Position numbers and translations under genes: made by a program | The notes under the pieces: generated by a model | Database searches by the model: none | Told to the model about the DNA's origin: nothing | Seen by the model: the letters and a program-made list of their open reading frames with translations, nothing else | Part shown: positions 35,057-46,137 of the stretch, in pieces | How the letters are laid out: each line of letters begins with the position of its first letter | Numbering within the stretch: position 1 is the stretch's first letter | Assembly (NCBI GenBank): GCA_037447655.1 | Contig: JBBHKE010002144.1 | Location: forward strand, 1-64,000 | Length of the DNA stretch: 64,000 nucleotides | Direction of reading: 5' to 3' | Source: Zygnema cylindricum | Lineage: Eukaryota > Streptophyta > Zygnematophyceae > Zygnematales > Zygnemataceae

Positions 35057-37321
35057 ATGGGCCCACCTTCACGAATTCCGGTTTTTGATGGGAGAGAATA
35101 TCTGTATTGGGCAGATCTTGTAAGGTCTTATTTTGTACAAGTGAAGCTTTTTGATGTTGTTAATGGATCTATGGTAGAAACTGATGTAAACTATGATCAA
35201 AAGAATGAGCAGGCTCTTCATTTGATAAAGTTAATGATATCTAAGGAGCTGCATATGACATACATTCAGGCTTCTAAAGCATCAGAGATTTGGGATGCTT
35301 TGAAAAAGACATATTCTAAGGCTAATGCACAACATGAGATTATAACTGCTGGGCAGATCTGGGAATATAAGTATACAGGCGGAAGCATGGCAGAATATTG
35401 CAATAAATTCAGACTTCTAGTTGCAGAAAATGCATGTTCAGGTGGTTCATTTCCTGAGTATCACCCAGCAATGATTTTAGTGAGGGGGCTTCCTAGTGAG
35501 TATAAAGGTGCCTATGATGAACTGAAAAAATTGGATAAGACACAGTGGAATCTAGCTAGAGTATGTGCTAGAAGAAGAAGCAAATCAGTTGGCATTTAAT
35601 TCTGGAAAGCCAGCTGTAGCTTACAATGCTCAGTTTCAGAGGGATAATAGATTTCAAGGAAATCAGTCCTTTCAGCAATATGAACGCTGTGTCTATTGCA
35701 ATAATAATGGTCATTTGTACAAGTTTTGTCCTTTGTATATAAAAGCGTGTGAAACAGGTTCTTACCGCAAAGCATGGAAGGTGAGAGGACCTCCATTTAC
35801 ACCGAAACCTCCGAGCAAAACCGCAGCTTTTTCAGCGGAGGAAGAGGAACCGGTGAAGGAGATGGAGAAGGAGAAATCAGAGGTTGTTAGTTTTCCTAAA
35901 ACTGACGACACCGAGTTCTTTGCAATGGCAAAGATGATGGAGGGAGAGAAAGATCTCGGGTGGATTATGGACTCCGGAAGTTCCTCCCATATGTGTTGGA
36001 ACAAATCCTATTTCAAGGATATGACACCTATCCCTACTCGTCAAATCTTTTATGCATGTGGTGCCACGGTGGAAGCTAATGCTAAGGGTAGCATAGATCT
36101 GAATTGTGAGATAGATGGCAAAGCTGTAAAAAGAACTTTGCATGATGTGTTATATGTTCCTAAATTTAAGAAAAATTTGTTTTCTACCTCAGTTGCAGAG
36201 AGTAAAGGTTTTGATGTTCTTCAGAGCAAAGGCAAAAAGATAGTAAACAAGGATGGGAGAGTAGCCTTAGTGGGAACTAGAGGCCCAAACATGTTGTATC
36301 GGATGGACTTGGTTAATAAAGTTGATTTTGTGTACTCCAGTGTCCTATCTGAAAATGTTTTGTGGCATAAAAGGCTTGGGCATGTTCATAATGAGAGGCT
36401 TGAAAAGATGGTGAAGACAAATATGATAGATGGTGTCAAGCTTGGTGAAAAGGAATCCCATGTTTGTGATGGTTGTGCTCTAGGAAAGCTTCATAAGCTT
36501 CCCCTACCACAGACTTCAGATTATCGAGCAAAGGATCTTCTCGGCCTTATCCACTCGGATGTATGGGGACCGGCCAAAGTTCCTTCTCTTGGTGGAAGAA
36601 AATACCTTGTTACCTTCATTAATGACTCTTTGGAGTCAGGGGAGGCAGATTTTATGTCCTCCATTCCTTACAGGCAGATCGTCGGAAGCCTCATCTACTT
36701 CATGAACTGTACCCGTCCTGATATTGCTGCAGCTGTTGGAGCCTTAAGCCGAAGTTTGCAAAATCCAAAGAAGTCAGATTGAGAGGCAGCAAAGAGAGTT
36801 CTTCGATATCTTGCAGGAACTCGAAACCTCCGACTCTCTCTCGATGGAGAGGAAGTAAAAATTCAGACATGGAGCGATGCGAGCTATGGAGATATGCCAA
36901 GCCGACGCTCTACTAGTGGATACATTCTCAAGATTGGAAGTGGGACATGCTGCTGGAGCAGCAAACTTCAGAAGGTGACAGCTCAGTCTACTATGGAGGC
37001 TGAGTACATGGCGGCTAGCGCAGCCGTCAAAGAGCTACTTTGGGTAAAGTCTCTCCTTCAAGAGCTTTTGTTTATGCAATCTGGACCTCAGGTAGTGTGG
37101 TGTGACAATCAGGCTGCCATTGCTATTGCATCTAACCCTAGCCATCACTTTAAGAGCAAACACATTGATATCAAGCTACACTTTGTGAGAGAGAAGGTTA
37201 TGGGAAGAGTTCTGAAACTCAGTTATTTACCAGATGAGGAGATGGTTGCTGACATGATGACTAAACCCTTGCTTGCACCTAAATTAAAGTTTTGCAGAGA
37301 GGCATGTGGCTTAAGTGGCTA
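35057..37321 (+). pseudogene. Copia element 3, internally deleted gag-protease-RNase H
   Basis: The frame starts MGPPSRIPVFDG. A frameshift near 35570 is the only break in gag. A perfect knuckle CVYCNNNGHLYKFC is near 35690 and the protease motif WIMDSGSSSHMC near 35960. The integrase zinc region follows, with LLGLIHSDVWGPAKVPS near 36540. After KYLVTFINDS, near 36630, the frame jumps directly into the late pol motif IPYRQIVGSLIYFMN. The integrase core and reverse transcriptase are therefore missing without loss of frame. A single stop at about 36781 precedes an intact RNase H (AQSTMEAEYMA, ADMMTKPL). Such a deleted copy could only move with enzymes supplied in trans. Its own 5' end is separated by the insertion of element 2. 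Confidence 0.9.
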
Positions 37322-38631
37322 GTAGAGTCTAAAGCTTTAGGGGAGTGTTGTTTTGGAAAGCTTTAGTCCTCTCTATGCCTTGATTGTGAGAGAGAGAGAG
37401 AGTTTCACGACTTAGCATATGTTTGGTTGTAAGTTCGTTTCATTACACACCAGAATTGATGTTCCACTATATCGGTAGGGAGTACACCTTTGTTTACACT
37501 CCCAAGACACAAGTCACTACAAGAAAGAAGACACTCCAGAATATCCGATTGTTTGTGCATAGATATACTTGAGGACAAAATGGCACATGGAGATTTGTCT
37601 ACGGTGCTGAATGTGATTTGTATGCGGCTGAGGGAGACCACCGACAAATGCTGGTCCGTGTGAACCACATACACGACAAACGACGTGGCATATAGAATTC
37701 TACTCCTTTGTAAAAATCAAGTTAAGTAGATTTTTGTCTTTGTGTGGTTAGTTGATTAGTAAAGGAATCTTTTTGTGTGACATACCTTGTTCGGTTTGAG
37801 CCGTAGAGCTCAGTCTACTATGGAGGCTGAGTACATGGCGGCTAGCGCAGCCGTCAAAGAGCTACTTTGGGTAAAGTCTCTCCTTCAAGAGCTTTTGTTT
37901 ATGCAATCTGGACCTCAGGTAGTGTGGTGTGACAATCAGGCTGCCATTGCTATTGCATCTAACCCTAGCCATCACTTTAAGAGCAAATACATTGATATCA
38001 AGCTACACTTTGTGAGAGAGAAGGTTATGGGAAGAGTTCTGAAACTCGGTTATTTACCAGATGAGGAGATGGTTGCTGATATGATGACTAAACCCTTGCC
38101 TGCACCTAAATTAAAGTTTTGCAAAGACGCATGTGGCTTAAGTGGCTAGCAGAGTCTAAAGCTTTAGGGGAGTGTTGTTTTGGAAAGCTTTAGTCCTCTC
38201 TATGCCTCGATTGTGTGAGAGAGAGAGTTTCACGACTTAGCATATGTTTGGTTGTAAGTTCGTTTCATTACACACCAAAATTGATGTTCCACTAGATCGG
38301 TAGGGAGTACACCTTTGTATACACTCCCAAGACACAAGTCACTACAAGAAAGAAGACACTCTAGAATATCCGATTGTTTGTGCATAGATATACTTGAGGA
38401 CAAAATGGCACATGGAGATTTGTCTACGGTGCCGAATGTGATATGTACGCGGCTGAGGGAGACCACCGACAAATGCTGGTCCGTGTGAACCACATACACG
38501 ACAAATGACGTGGCATATAGAATTCTACTCCTTTGTAAAAATCAAGTTAAGTAGATTTTTGTCTTTGTGTGGTTAGTTGATTAGTAAAGGAATCTTTTTG
38601 TGTGACGTACCTTGTTCGGTTTGAGCCGTAG
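36980..38631 (+). repeat. 827-bp tandem duplication of RNase H end plus LTR start
   Basis: GCTCAGTCTACTATGGAGGC occurs at 36981 and 37808, and GGTTTGAGCCGTAG ends both units (about 37806 and 38631). The two copies differ at few positions. The duplication yields a second, partial RNase H frame (37807-38151). Confidence 0.9.
37346..37806 (+). mobile_element. Copia family-3 LTR, first copy, truncated at the duplication junction
   Basis: It starts TGTTGTTTTGGAAAGC after the purine tract AGGGGAG. It is cut off where the second duplication unit begins. Confidence 0.75.
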
Positions 38632-38850
38632 GTACGGCTGGTATGCCTCCGTACGTTCAGCAGCATAGGCTTCAGTGTATATTAGTATGACTTAGATAAC
38701 TTTGAAGTTATGAACATTTTGTAGTCAGAAACTGTACAGCCTGTTTTTGGCATTTTCATCTGTGGATATCTCATAGATCTGTTGGCAGAATTACTTTACA
38801 TTTTGTGTGTGTTTTCATCCTGATATTATCTACTTTGTGGTAGATTTTCA
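38173..38850 (+). mobile_element. Copia family-3 LTR, second copy; right end approximate
   Basis: It has the same start (AGGGGAG|TGTTGTTTTGG) as the first copy and continues beyond 38631 into unique sequence. I place the end at TAGATTTTCA (38850) only because it ends in CA; no target duplication was found to confirm it. Confidence 0.5.
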
Positions 38851-38947
38851 GAGCTATTGTGGCACTGGTTTGGGTTTTATCAACTGTTGAAGTTGCTGTT
38901 TTTCAGACCGGTTTTTGTGAAAGTTTCTTGCTTGGTTTGGTTCCGAG

Positions 38948-40290
38948 ATGACTACACCGGCATCCTCATCGTCTTCGGTTCCGGTTGTTGTCTCAGAACA
39001 ACAGATAATACAATTGAAAGATACAAAGCTAGGTTGGTTGCTAAAGGTTATACTCAAAAAAAAGGAATAGACTATAAAGAAACCTTTGCACTCGTAGTCA
39101 GATTCCCTTCTATCAGAATCCTTTTAAGTTTAGCCGCAGCATAAGATATGGAAATACGCCACATGGATATTAAAACGGCCTTCCTACACGGAGAGTTAGA
39201 TTAAGAAATCTACATGAAGCAACCGGAAGGTTTTGTGGAAAGTGGAGAAGAAAGCAAGGTATGCAAACTGATAAAATCACTTTATGGCCTTAAACAGACC
39301 CCGCGACAATGGAACATCAAGCTGGATGAATTTCGGACCGGTTTGGGGTATATGAGAAATAGTGCAGATCACTCCATATATCTATTTGAGGATGAAAATA
39401 GAGTGATTTTTATTGCTATTTATGTGGATGATTAGTTAGTCTTAAGCAAGTCTTTAGATAAGATTAACAAACTATACAGGATCTAAGAAGCCGGTTTGAC
39501 ATGAAAGACCTTGGTGAAGCAAAGTACATTTTGGGCATTCAAATGGAGAGGGATAGAGGGAACATAATTATAAGACTCACCCAGAAGGAAGCTAATGGTA
39601 ATATGCTAGAAAAGTTTCAGATGGACAAATCAAATGGATGTACTACTCCCATGGATCTAAAGAAAATATCAGAGGGGAGGGAAGAGGGAGGAATATTGAT
39701 ATTAAATGATGAGATGGATGAGGAAGAAAAGAGGTTTATGGAAAGAATTCCATATCAGCAGATTGTTGGCAGTTTAATTTACTTTATGAACAATACTTGT
39801 CCAGACATAGTTCCAGCTGTAGGAGTCCTCAGTAGGAGTCTAAATGAGCCCAGCAAGATAGACTAGGAAACAACTAAAATGGTGATGAGATATTTGGTGG
39901 GAACAAGGGAATTGTGGTTGCATTTGGGAGGGGAGCTCACTGACATCACTACTTGGAGTGATGCCAGTTATGGGGATGTGCCTTTAAGGCGGTGTACAAT
40001 TGGATATGTGTTGCAAATTAGATCCGGTGCATTCTGTTGGAGTAGCAAAAATCAGAAAGTAGTTTCTCAGTCCACTATGGAGGCTGAGTACATGGCTTCC
40101 TGTGCTGCCACCAAAGAGTTAATGTGGGTGAAATCTCTTCTTGAAGAACTTGGGTTCATGAAGTCTGGAACCCAAAATGTTTTTTGTGATAATCAAGCTG
40201 CTATCTCTATTGCAGCTAATCCGAAACATCACTTCAAAGCTAAGCATATGGATGTTAGACTAAGCTTTGTCAACAAGAAGGTTGAAAATG
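38948..40290 (+). pseudogene. Chimeric copia fragment 4: family-3 leader joined to family-1 RT-RNase H
   Basis: An ATG at 38948 opens a serine-rich gag-like start ([15 protein letters not shown]), which near 39000 fuses to reverse transcriptase sequence [16 protein letters not shown]. From there to about 40290 the protein is much closer to element 1 than to element 3, for example MKDLGEAKYILGIQMERDRG, identical to element 1. The catalytic YVDD is at about 39420-39432 and is followed directly by a stop. RNase H (STMEAEYMAS) is nearly intact. The end breaks off at about 40290 without an LTR. Several single stops (39142, 39202, 39433, 39864) disable it. Confidence 0.8.
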
Positions 40291-40329
40291 AAATGCATCG
40301 AAACCTTGAGACCCCTGCAAAAAAAAAAT

Positions 40330-40754
40330 CCGTACCGGATGGAAACGGACAAAACTAAACAAACTGTGTACTTCTATTTGTCGTAATAAACAAAAACGAA
40401 CAAAACATAGCGAATCGTGTACACTTCCACGTTGCTTGAATTCGTTTGAATTTTTTGAACAAAAAATTACACGTGCGAATACGTGTTACTATTTGTTTAT
40501 ATAATATCCTTAATTTTAAAACACATCGGCCCTGTATTTTAAAGATAAGGTTGAAGATGACGTTTTTTGTCGTCGAAGTGGGTCGAAGAACACAAAACGA
40601 CAAGATGTAGTACATTTTAAATTCGATGATGACGCAAAATGTACTTCTCTTTTTTTCTATTTTATTGTACGGTTGAAACTTACGCGGCACGGCTCTAAGT
40701 TTTACAGGAAAACGACATAAAAAAACCCTTACTTAAGCACATAGAGACGCACCC
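40330..40754. mobile_element. Truncated Harbinger-like MITE remnant
   Basis: The right part parallels 19900-20054: GACGCAAAATGTACTT, a TTGTACGG segment, AAAAAAACCCTT and a terminal GACGCACCC followed by TTA. No matching left terminus was found. Confidence 0.45.
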
Positions 40755-41129
40755 TTAAAGGTAGACGCCGCAAAATCTAACCGACAAAAAAGTACAAATT
40801 CTGTAATTCATATAATTACTTATTTGGGGTATGGTTACATGAGAAGGTCTTTGTAATAGTACGGATAGCAAACTTTCTGTATTACAGGGCCTCGATTAAC
40901 ATCAATATCTTTTGTAAAAGAAGTTTTTACACGTGTTTGATTTGGTTCCTTAGGAGGTCGATCAAACTTAAAATCGTCAAAGATTTGAGAACCGACCATT
41001 TTCGTATGAAACCGGCCGCATGCGGGTGTACGCAAAATGTACCTCCAGATCTTCGCCGCGGACGAGAAAAACTGTTTTTTTCGGCAAGATTTTACGGTCA
41101 CCTGTCCAGGCAAGGACTTTGGAGACGTT

Positions 41130-41240
41130 TTTAAATGCCTCGAAATATCGCCGATACGATATATCGGTTAAATATCGTGATATTTAGATAATCGATATAT
41201 CGAGGCGATATATCGATTATCGGATACCTAATGTTTGGTA
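41130..41240. repeat. Cluster of ATATCG/CGATAT palindromes
   Basis: Repeated units such as GATATATCGGTTAAATATCG and AATCGATATATCGAGGCG form a locally self-complementary stretch. It resembles the ends of the repeats at 1230-1620 and 28290-28650. Confidence 0.6.
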
Positions 41241-41281
41241 CATATCGAATATCGGCAAGTGGTCTTCCATATCCAACACTA

Positions 41282-41497
41282 CACCGCCAATCGTTATTAG
41301 CGTTGTGTACGCTAATTCCGTCCTGCTTTTTTTTATATTTATTCTCAAATAGAGTTATCCACACTATTTAAAAAAACCCTAATTCCTAATTAGAAAAGAC
41401 GATTTCTTCGAAAATTTTCAATTTCCCAATTAGCGTAAACCACGCTAATTATTCGTATTCGCTAAAAAAACTTACACGCTAATAACGATTGGCGGTG
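41282..41497. mobile_element. Mariner/Stowaway-like MITE, CCGCCAATCG subtype
   Basis: Inverted ends CACCGCCAATCGTTATTAGC and complement, flanked by TA on both sides, 216 bp. It is very similar along its whole length to 43675-43891. Confidence 0.85.
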
Positions 41498-41989
41498 TAA
41501 TGTCTACTGTCTGTGACAAATCGGGTATGACGTCATCAACATATTTTTTCTAGAAGTCAACCGACGTCAACCGAAAAGGGTTGTATGTACTCTCTTAATA
41601 ACAGACAATAGCATTGTACGGAGGGGACAAACCGAACCGCAAGGTTAAACGAACCCGACGAACGAAAAGCAGAGTGACGCGTCACTTGGACCACAATTAC
41701 GCAACTGAACTTGTCGGATGGCAAACATGCGTGTCTGTGAAACCTTTGCATAACACCTAAATTGCCTTTTGTGCATTAGATTTTAGATTGTACAGTGGCA
41801 TTATCTGATTCAGGTAGAACATTAGGATTTGATTATATCTACGTACAGTACTGTACCTTATGTACGCCACTGTGTTCCTATTGGCTAACTTGTCAGCTGG
41901 TTAGCCTGTGAGTACATTAGGACGTAAAAACTTTTCTAAAAATCACCACTCTTTGGAATATGAAGTCGGTTCAGACTTTTATTGTGGAA

Positions 41990-42400
41990 CTACTGCTGGA
42001 TAGTGTGAGCAGTCGATCACCCTGTTGATGGTTTTGTATGATACGTTGTGAGGTCGCTGACCTGGAAACGGCATGTGCATGTAGGTTCGTACTGTATGCT
42101 TGTCTGTACGACCTGCTGAGACAGATCATAGTAGCCTGTCTGTGAGGTATTCTGTGGGTGGAATCATGGCTGAAGATGGCTATGAACAACATCTAGTACA
42201 ACTAACCTTTTATAATAATACATATACTAATATTAATATAATAATGCATTGGCATGAATTTTATGTCATTTTGATTTCTCAGATTTGAAGTCTTTGAATG
42301 TTTCCTGATATTTTTTTTAAGTTCCAGTTTTTTTTTAAACAAGCCCGAAAAGTCCCAGAAATTAAAGTGTCTCTAAATTCTCTTTGTTGCTTATAGGAGT
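41990..42400. repeat. Inverted repeat arm (partner at 56010-56420)
   Basis: The sequence around GGAATCATGGCTGAAGATGG recurs in reverse complement near 56260-56285. Similarity extends through an AT-rich middle to AACAAGCCCGAAAAGTCCC (56085-56105 in reverse). The arms are 14 kb apart and imperfect, so they are probably two copies of one dispersed element. Confidence 0.7.
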
Positions 42401-43082
42401 AGGATTATTGGACGCCATAATAAAAGACAAAGAGAATCAAAGCATATGGGAATTGTGTGATCGAGTGATAATTTCATCATGAGACGAGATCCTTTTATAC
42501 AAAGTATCACAATGCTAATTACTGTGGATAGTACCTGTACTACGCTACACAAAGTAGATTTGGGCGGTTACAAAATGACAAAATCTATTAGTCAAGTTGA
42601 CCAACGAAAGAAAAAGAAAGAATAAGACCAAACGTACAATTTACAAGACCGCACTTGAATAAGTGGAGTACGGTCATGTTGACTTAGGACAAAAGAGACT
42701 AAAGTGGACGACACACTAACAACTGGAATAAGGTCAAGTACACTTTAGGACAAAATAAGCTAAAGTGGACGTACTTATTCAGGAGATAAAAATATAACAT
42801 GGAATTACCATTAAATCTCCTTTCAAAACCACAAGGAGTATTTACGAAATAAAGGTAATTGAAAATTAGGAGGAAAGAGGAGGACGAACGAGGAGAAACG
42901 ATGCTGCTCAAAATGGGGGCGATGAAGAGCTTTGGTGATGTAGAGGTAATTAATAGTTCACTTCTCTGTTTTAGTTAGACTCTAAAGAGAGAGGGAGAGG
43001 ATCAAAGATACGCCATGGCTGTCGCCTTATTCAGAAGGTAGCAAACTGAAGAAGAGAGCATTTTACTAAAATGGGTGTCTCA
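42401..43082. other. Non-coding; imperfect internal duplication, possible copia LTR debris
   Basis: Two diverged copies of a 'GAATAAG...GACAAAA...CTAAAGTGGACG' segment occur at about 42655-42770. The right end (GAGAGAGGGAGAGG ... GCCATGGCTG near 43015) recalls the internal part of the copia LTRs. No gene is seen. Confidence 0.35.
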
Positions 43083-43295
43083 AACAAGTTACGATCTGAC
43101 GGTCGTTGATGAAAGTAACGATCTAAGAAGATCACATGAAAAGCCCATAACACAACTTACGATAGGACTATCGTCAGATTCGGACGATCGGACGGTCTTT
43201 GATGAAAGTAGCGATTTAAGAAGATCACATGGAAAGCTCGTAACACAACTTATGCTAAAGGCGGCCTACCAAAAAACGCCTACTTTTGAACTATG
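43083..43295. mobile_element. hAT-type MITE fragment with internal duplication
   Basis: It ends CGCCTACTTTTGAACTATG. The segment 'GATGAAAGTA.CGAT.TAAGAAGATCACATG.AAAGC' occurs twice. The same duplication is seen, in reverse, in the copy at 56970-57418, so both descend from one derived form. The left end is truncated. Confidence 0.7.
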
Positions 43296-43406
43296 GGCCA
43301 AACGATTGAACTCGTCAGAGTCGACTTTTGTAGCGCGTCACCTCGAAACTAGCATATTATGAGCGAATGGAAACCCAGACTTTCGGTTTCATAAAAAGCT
43401 ACAGTA

Positions 43407-43429
43407 CACCGTGAATCGCTATTAGCGCG
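43407..43429. mobile_element. Half of a mariner-like MITE end
   Basis: TA followed by CACCGTGAATCGCTATTAGC matches the terminal repeat of 21695-22183. No partner end follows. Confidence 0.5.
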
Positions 43430-43674
43430 CATTTTTAGTGTAAGGAAAAAGCGTTTTTTTGCGCGACAATACGTTTGGTGAGCGCATTGCGCGTCGCCAT
43501 TGTGGCTCATAACTCGCCGCGTGGCCATTACGAAAAGAAAAAACAAAAGTGCCAGAACAACAAAGTTATTTGAGCTTTCGCAGTTCAGTTATTTGCGCCG
43601 ACGCATATAGACGATATTTGTAGTTTGGACCTTTAGTGTGGCAGAGTAAGGCTAGGGTGCAACACAATACAGTA

Positions 43675-43891
43675 CACCGCCAATCGCTATTAGCGTTGTG
43701 TACGCTAATTCCGTCCCGCTTTTTATTATTATTTATTCTCAAATAGAGATATCCACACTATTTAAAAAAACCCTAATACTCAATTAGAGTAAACGATTTC
43801 TTCGAAAATTTCCAAATTCCCAATTAGCGTAAACCACGCTAATTATTTGTATACGCTAAAAAAACTTCTACGCTAATAGCGATTGGCGGTG
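43675..43891. mobile_element. Mariner/Stowaway-like MITE, CCGCCAATCG subtype
   Basis: Inverted ends CACCGCCAATCGCTATTAGC and complement, flanked by TA, 217 bp and colinear with 41282-41497. Confidence 0.85.
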
Positions 43892-43944
43892 TAGTTTGTT
43901 ATGTTTGTACGGTCTAGTTTTTGTCGTTTATGTTTGTTGTACTA

Positions 43945-44153
43945 CACCGTGAATCGTTATTAGCCTTATGTACGCTATATCGGCACCCCAAAATTTTGAC
44001 ATTAATACCTTAAACATAATAAATTACACTATTTAAGGACATGGACCATAATGGACCATAATCTGCCACGTCTCCTGGCACTAAATTAGAATGAATGACG
44101 CTATTTTTTTCTTTACACTAATAATTTCTATACGCTAATAACGATTCAAGGTG
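43945..44153. mobile_element. Mariner/Stowaway-like MITE, CCGTGAATCG subtype
   Basis: The left end CACCGTGAATCGTTATTAGC pairs with a right end that has one change (TAACGATTCAAGGTG). TA lies on both sides, 209 bp. It sits only 53 bp from the preceding MITE. Confidence 0.8.
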
Positions 44154-44782
44154 TAGATTTCTTTTCGTGCTTTTAGTCTGTTATGTTTTTTGTCTTTTAC
44201 CTTTGATGGGCATCGACTCTTTTCAGTTGCAATCATATATTTACTTTGATGGTCTACCATCGAGTTTGTGGAAATAGAATCTTCAATCTTGTTTTACGAG
44301 CGGAAAACTACAAACAATGTGGACTGCTGCTACTGTGGATTACAATCAACGCGCTTAAATCGCGACCGTTCAACCTACAACAGAACTTAAAAAGTACTAT
44401 TTTTTCCCTACACTAACAATTGCTTTGCACTACAGTACTGTAGTAGAGATTCACAAAGTAGCGTTCTATGACCCGATGGTCCCCCAACCGTTAATATGTA
44501 CTTAAGTAGCTTTTACGGTAACCTTTTTCATTACATTTTTGATTTTTTTTATAACGCGTTGTCGTAATCTTTGAGGGTGTGACATACATTGAACACTCAA
44601 AATTGACAAGCAACAAGTGAAGAAAAATTATTTAGACGATTATACAAAGGAGATACAGACAAAAAGAGTCCGAGAAAGTTCTTCATTTTTTGAAAGGACT
44701 CCCTGGGTTGATTGCTAATTTCTATCATCCTTGTGATAAAGAATGAGTTCTTTGTCACCTCTGCAAAGGGAAAATAAAAGTA
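44154..44782. other. No gene recognised; upstream flank of the HSPA12-like pseudogene
   Basis: AT-rich DNA without a convincing repeat or reading frame. It would contain the former promoter of the pseudogene, but no element stands out. Confidence 0.4.
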
Positions 44783-45906
44783 ATGTGTAATCCTTCGGCC
44801 ATGTCCGCCCAGCCTCATGGTGGACGATACGTCGTCGCTCTCGACTTTGGAACCAAGTTCTCCGGCATCGCATACTCTCGCAAGTCATTTCTTGACGATG
44901 TCGTGCTTAGCCACGATTGGCCGGCGCAGAAAGCGGCTGCGATGTCGAACTGCAAAACGCCAACTGCACATTGGTACATGCAGGACGAGCGAGGTTGTTG
45001 GGTCGCACGTGCGTGGGGCTAGCCGGCCATCGTCAGTTACACCGAAGCAACCAATGCTGCAAAATGTGACACTAGCGGTAGAACAAAGGCAGAAAAAACT
45101 GCAGGATATATTCTAAAGAGATTCAAGCTTCAATTGTCACGTGAAGGCATGCTTGATATCCAGGGCATGCTTCCTCTTTGTGTTACTGCTAACATGGCGA
45201 TTGCCGACTACTTGCGCCGCATGGGTGAGTTTGTTTTGTAAGATCTGCATAAAAGATTTGGCTCACACGTGCAAATGAAGAAGTAGTGCAATCTGGGAAG
45301 AAAAAGAGAAACCCAAAATGCGAAAATCTTACCCGAGAAGCCGAGATGACTGTCGAAGGATCTCCTCCTCTCAAAGTCATTCTGGAGCTAGAGGCGGCCT
45401 CCACATATTGTCACCACAAGCAGTTCGTCACACCGCTACAAAACGACAAAATATTGGTTTCTTGACGCGGGAGGAGGCATAGTGGACATTGTAGTTCATG
45501 AGAAGGTGGGAAATGGAGCGGAGTTGAAAGAGGTAACAAGGAGCAGTGGAGGACTGTGCGGGTCTTCTTTCCTTGATGAAACCACAAGATAAGCTGTTTA
45601 ACTAGCTTCTTGCAGCAAGATCTGGACATGATAGTAAAGTTGACGAAGCAATGGGATGAAATCAAGAGGTCATTCAGGTGAGATCGCATCGATCCTTTCA
45701 AAACTCTAAAATTTGACAGAAATCGAGGTACATGTCTTTCTTAGTTTCACATTTGAAATTCTTTTTTCTTCGTCGTGAGATAACTGTGTCTGTATGCTGA
45801 TTTACTCATGTCCCCCACGAATATCCAACTGTTTGATTCTTCTGAACAATCATAGTTTTGTTGAAAAATGGTGTTGCATTTTTATGTTGTCATTGGTGAG
45901 GATGCT
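44783..45906 (+). pseudogene. HSPA12-like (HSP70 superfamily) pseudogene, 5' part
   Basis: The frame opens MSAQPHGGRYVVALDFGTKFSGIAYSR, with the first phosphate-binding loop of the HSP70/actin ATPase fold. Out-of-frame pieces continue colinearly. MLPLCVTANMAIADYLRRM is near 45170 and AIWEEKEKPKMRK near 45285. GSPPLKVILELEAASTYC follows near 45358. LDAGGGIVDIVVHE (second phosphate loop) is near 45462, then SSGGLCGSSFLDE. At least three frameshifts separate these pieces. A GTGAGT-type junction at about 45225 and a donor at 45679 suggest introns. The HSPA12 branch has the ATPase but a divergent substrate region. The gene is cut at 45907 by the TRIM/gypsy block and resumes at 54602. Confidence 0.85.
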
Positions 45907-45911
45907 GTGGT
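45907..45911. other. Target-site duplication GTGGT (left) of the TRIM array
   Basis: GTGGT here and at 54597-54601 flank the whole inserted block. Removing the block and one copy restores an open reading frame across the join (ending GEDAVVTFEVPSK). Confidence 0.85.
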
Positions 45912-46137
45912 TGCTGAGGATCGGCGATATTCTACATATCGCATGGGCGCCAAAGGGAAAACTTTGGTTAAATGGCCAAGCCCGGGATCGAACCCGGGAC
46001 CTTGTGTTAGCCGTACACTAGCTCTACCAACTCAGCTACCTGGCCGATTGTGCATGCAAGCGCTTGAACCCGAATTTACGGCAATGAACGGCGCACTAGC
46101 GAAACCTGCATATACTGCGATACACATGTGTGAAGTC
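45912..46137 (-). mobile_element. TRIM LTR (copy d) containing a tRNA-like Pol III unit
   Basis: It is colinear with the LTRs at 54044 and 54351, from TGCTGAGGATCGGCG to GTGTGAAGTC, where a copia LTR fragment interrupts it about 25 bp before its expected outer end. The tRNA-like module (45974-46045, minus) keeps acceptor GGCCAGG pairing with CTTGGCC and a perfect B-box GGTTCGATCCC. A TTTT run follows downstream on the minus strand. Confidence 0.85.
45974..46045 (-). other. tRNA-like module of TRIM LTR d
   Basis: 72 nt with a 7-bp acceptor stem (one G-U pair), A-box TAGCTGAGTTGG, B-box GGTTCGATCCC and T-stem CCGGG/CCCGG. The anticodon stem GTGT/ACAC closes loop ACGGCTA, which lacks U33, so it is tRNA-like rather than a decoding tRNA. 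Confidence 0.75.

Noticed and set aside
44817-45116. 99-codon frame overlapping the HSPA12-like start
   Set aside because: A shadow of the phosphate-binding-loop frame on the same strand; it has no HSP70 motif of its own.
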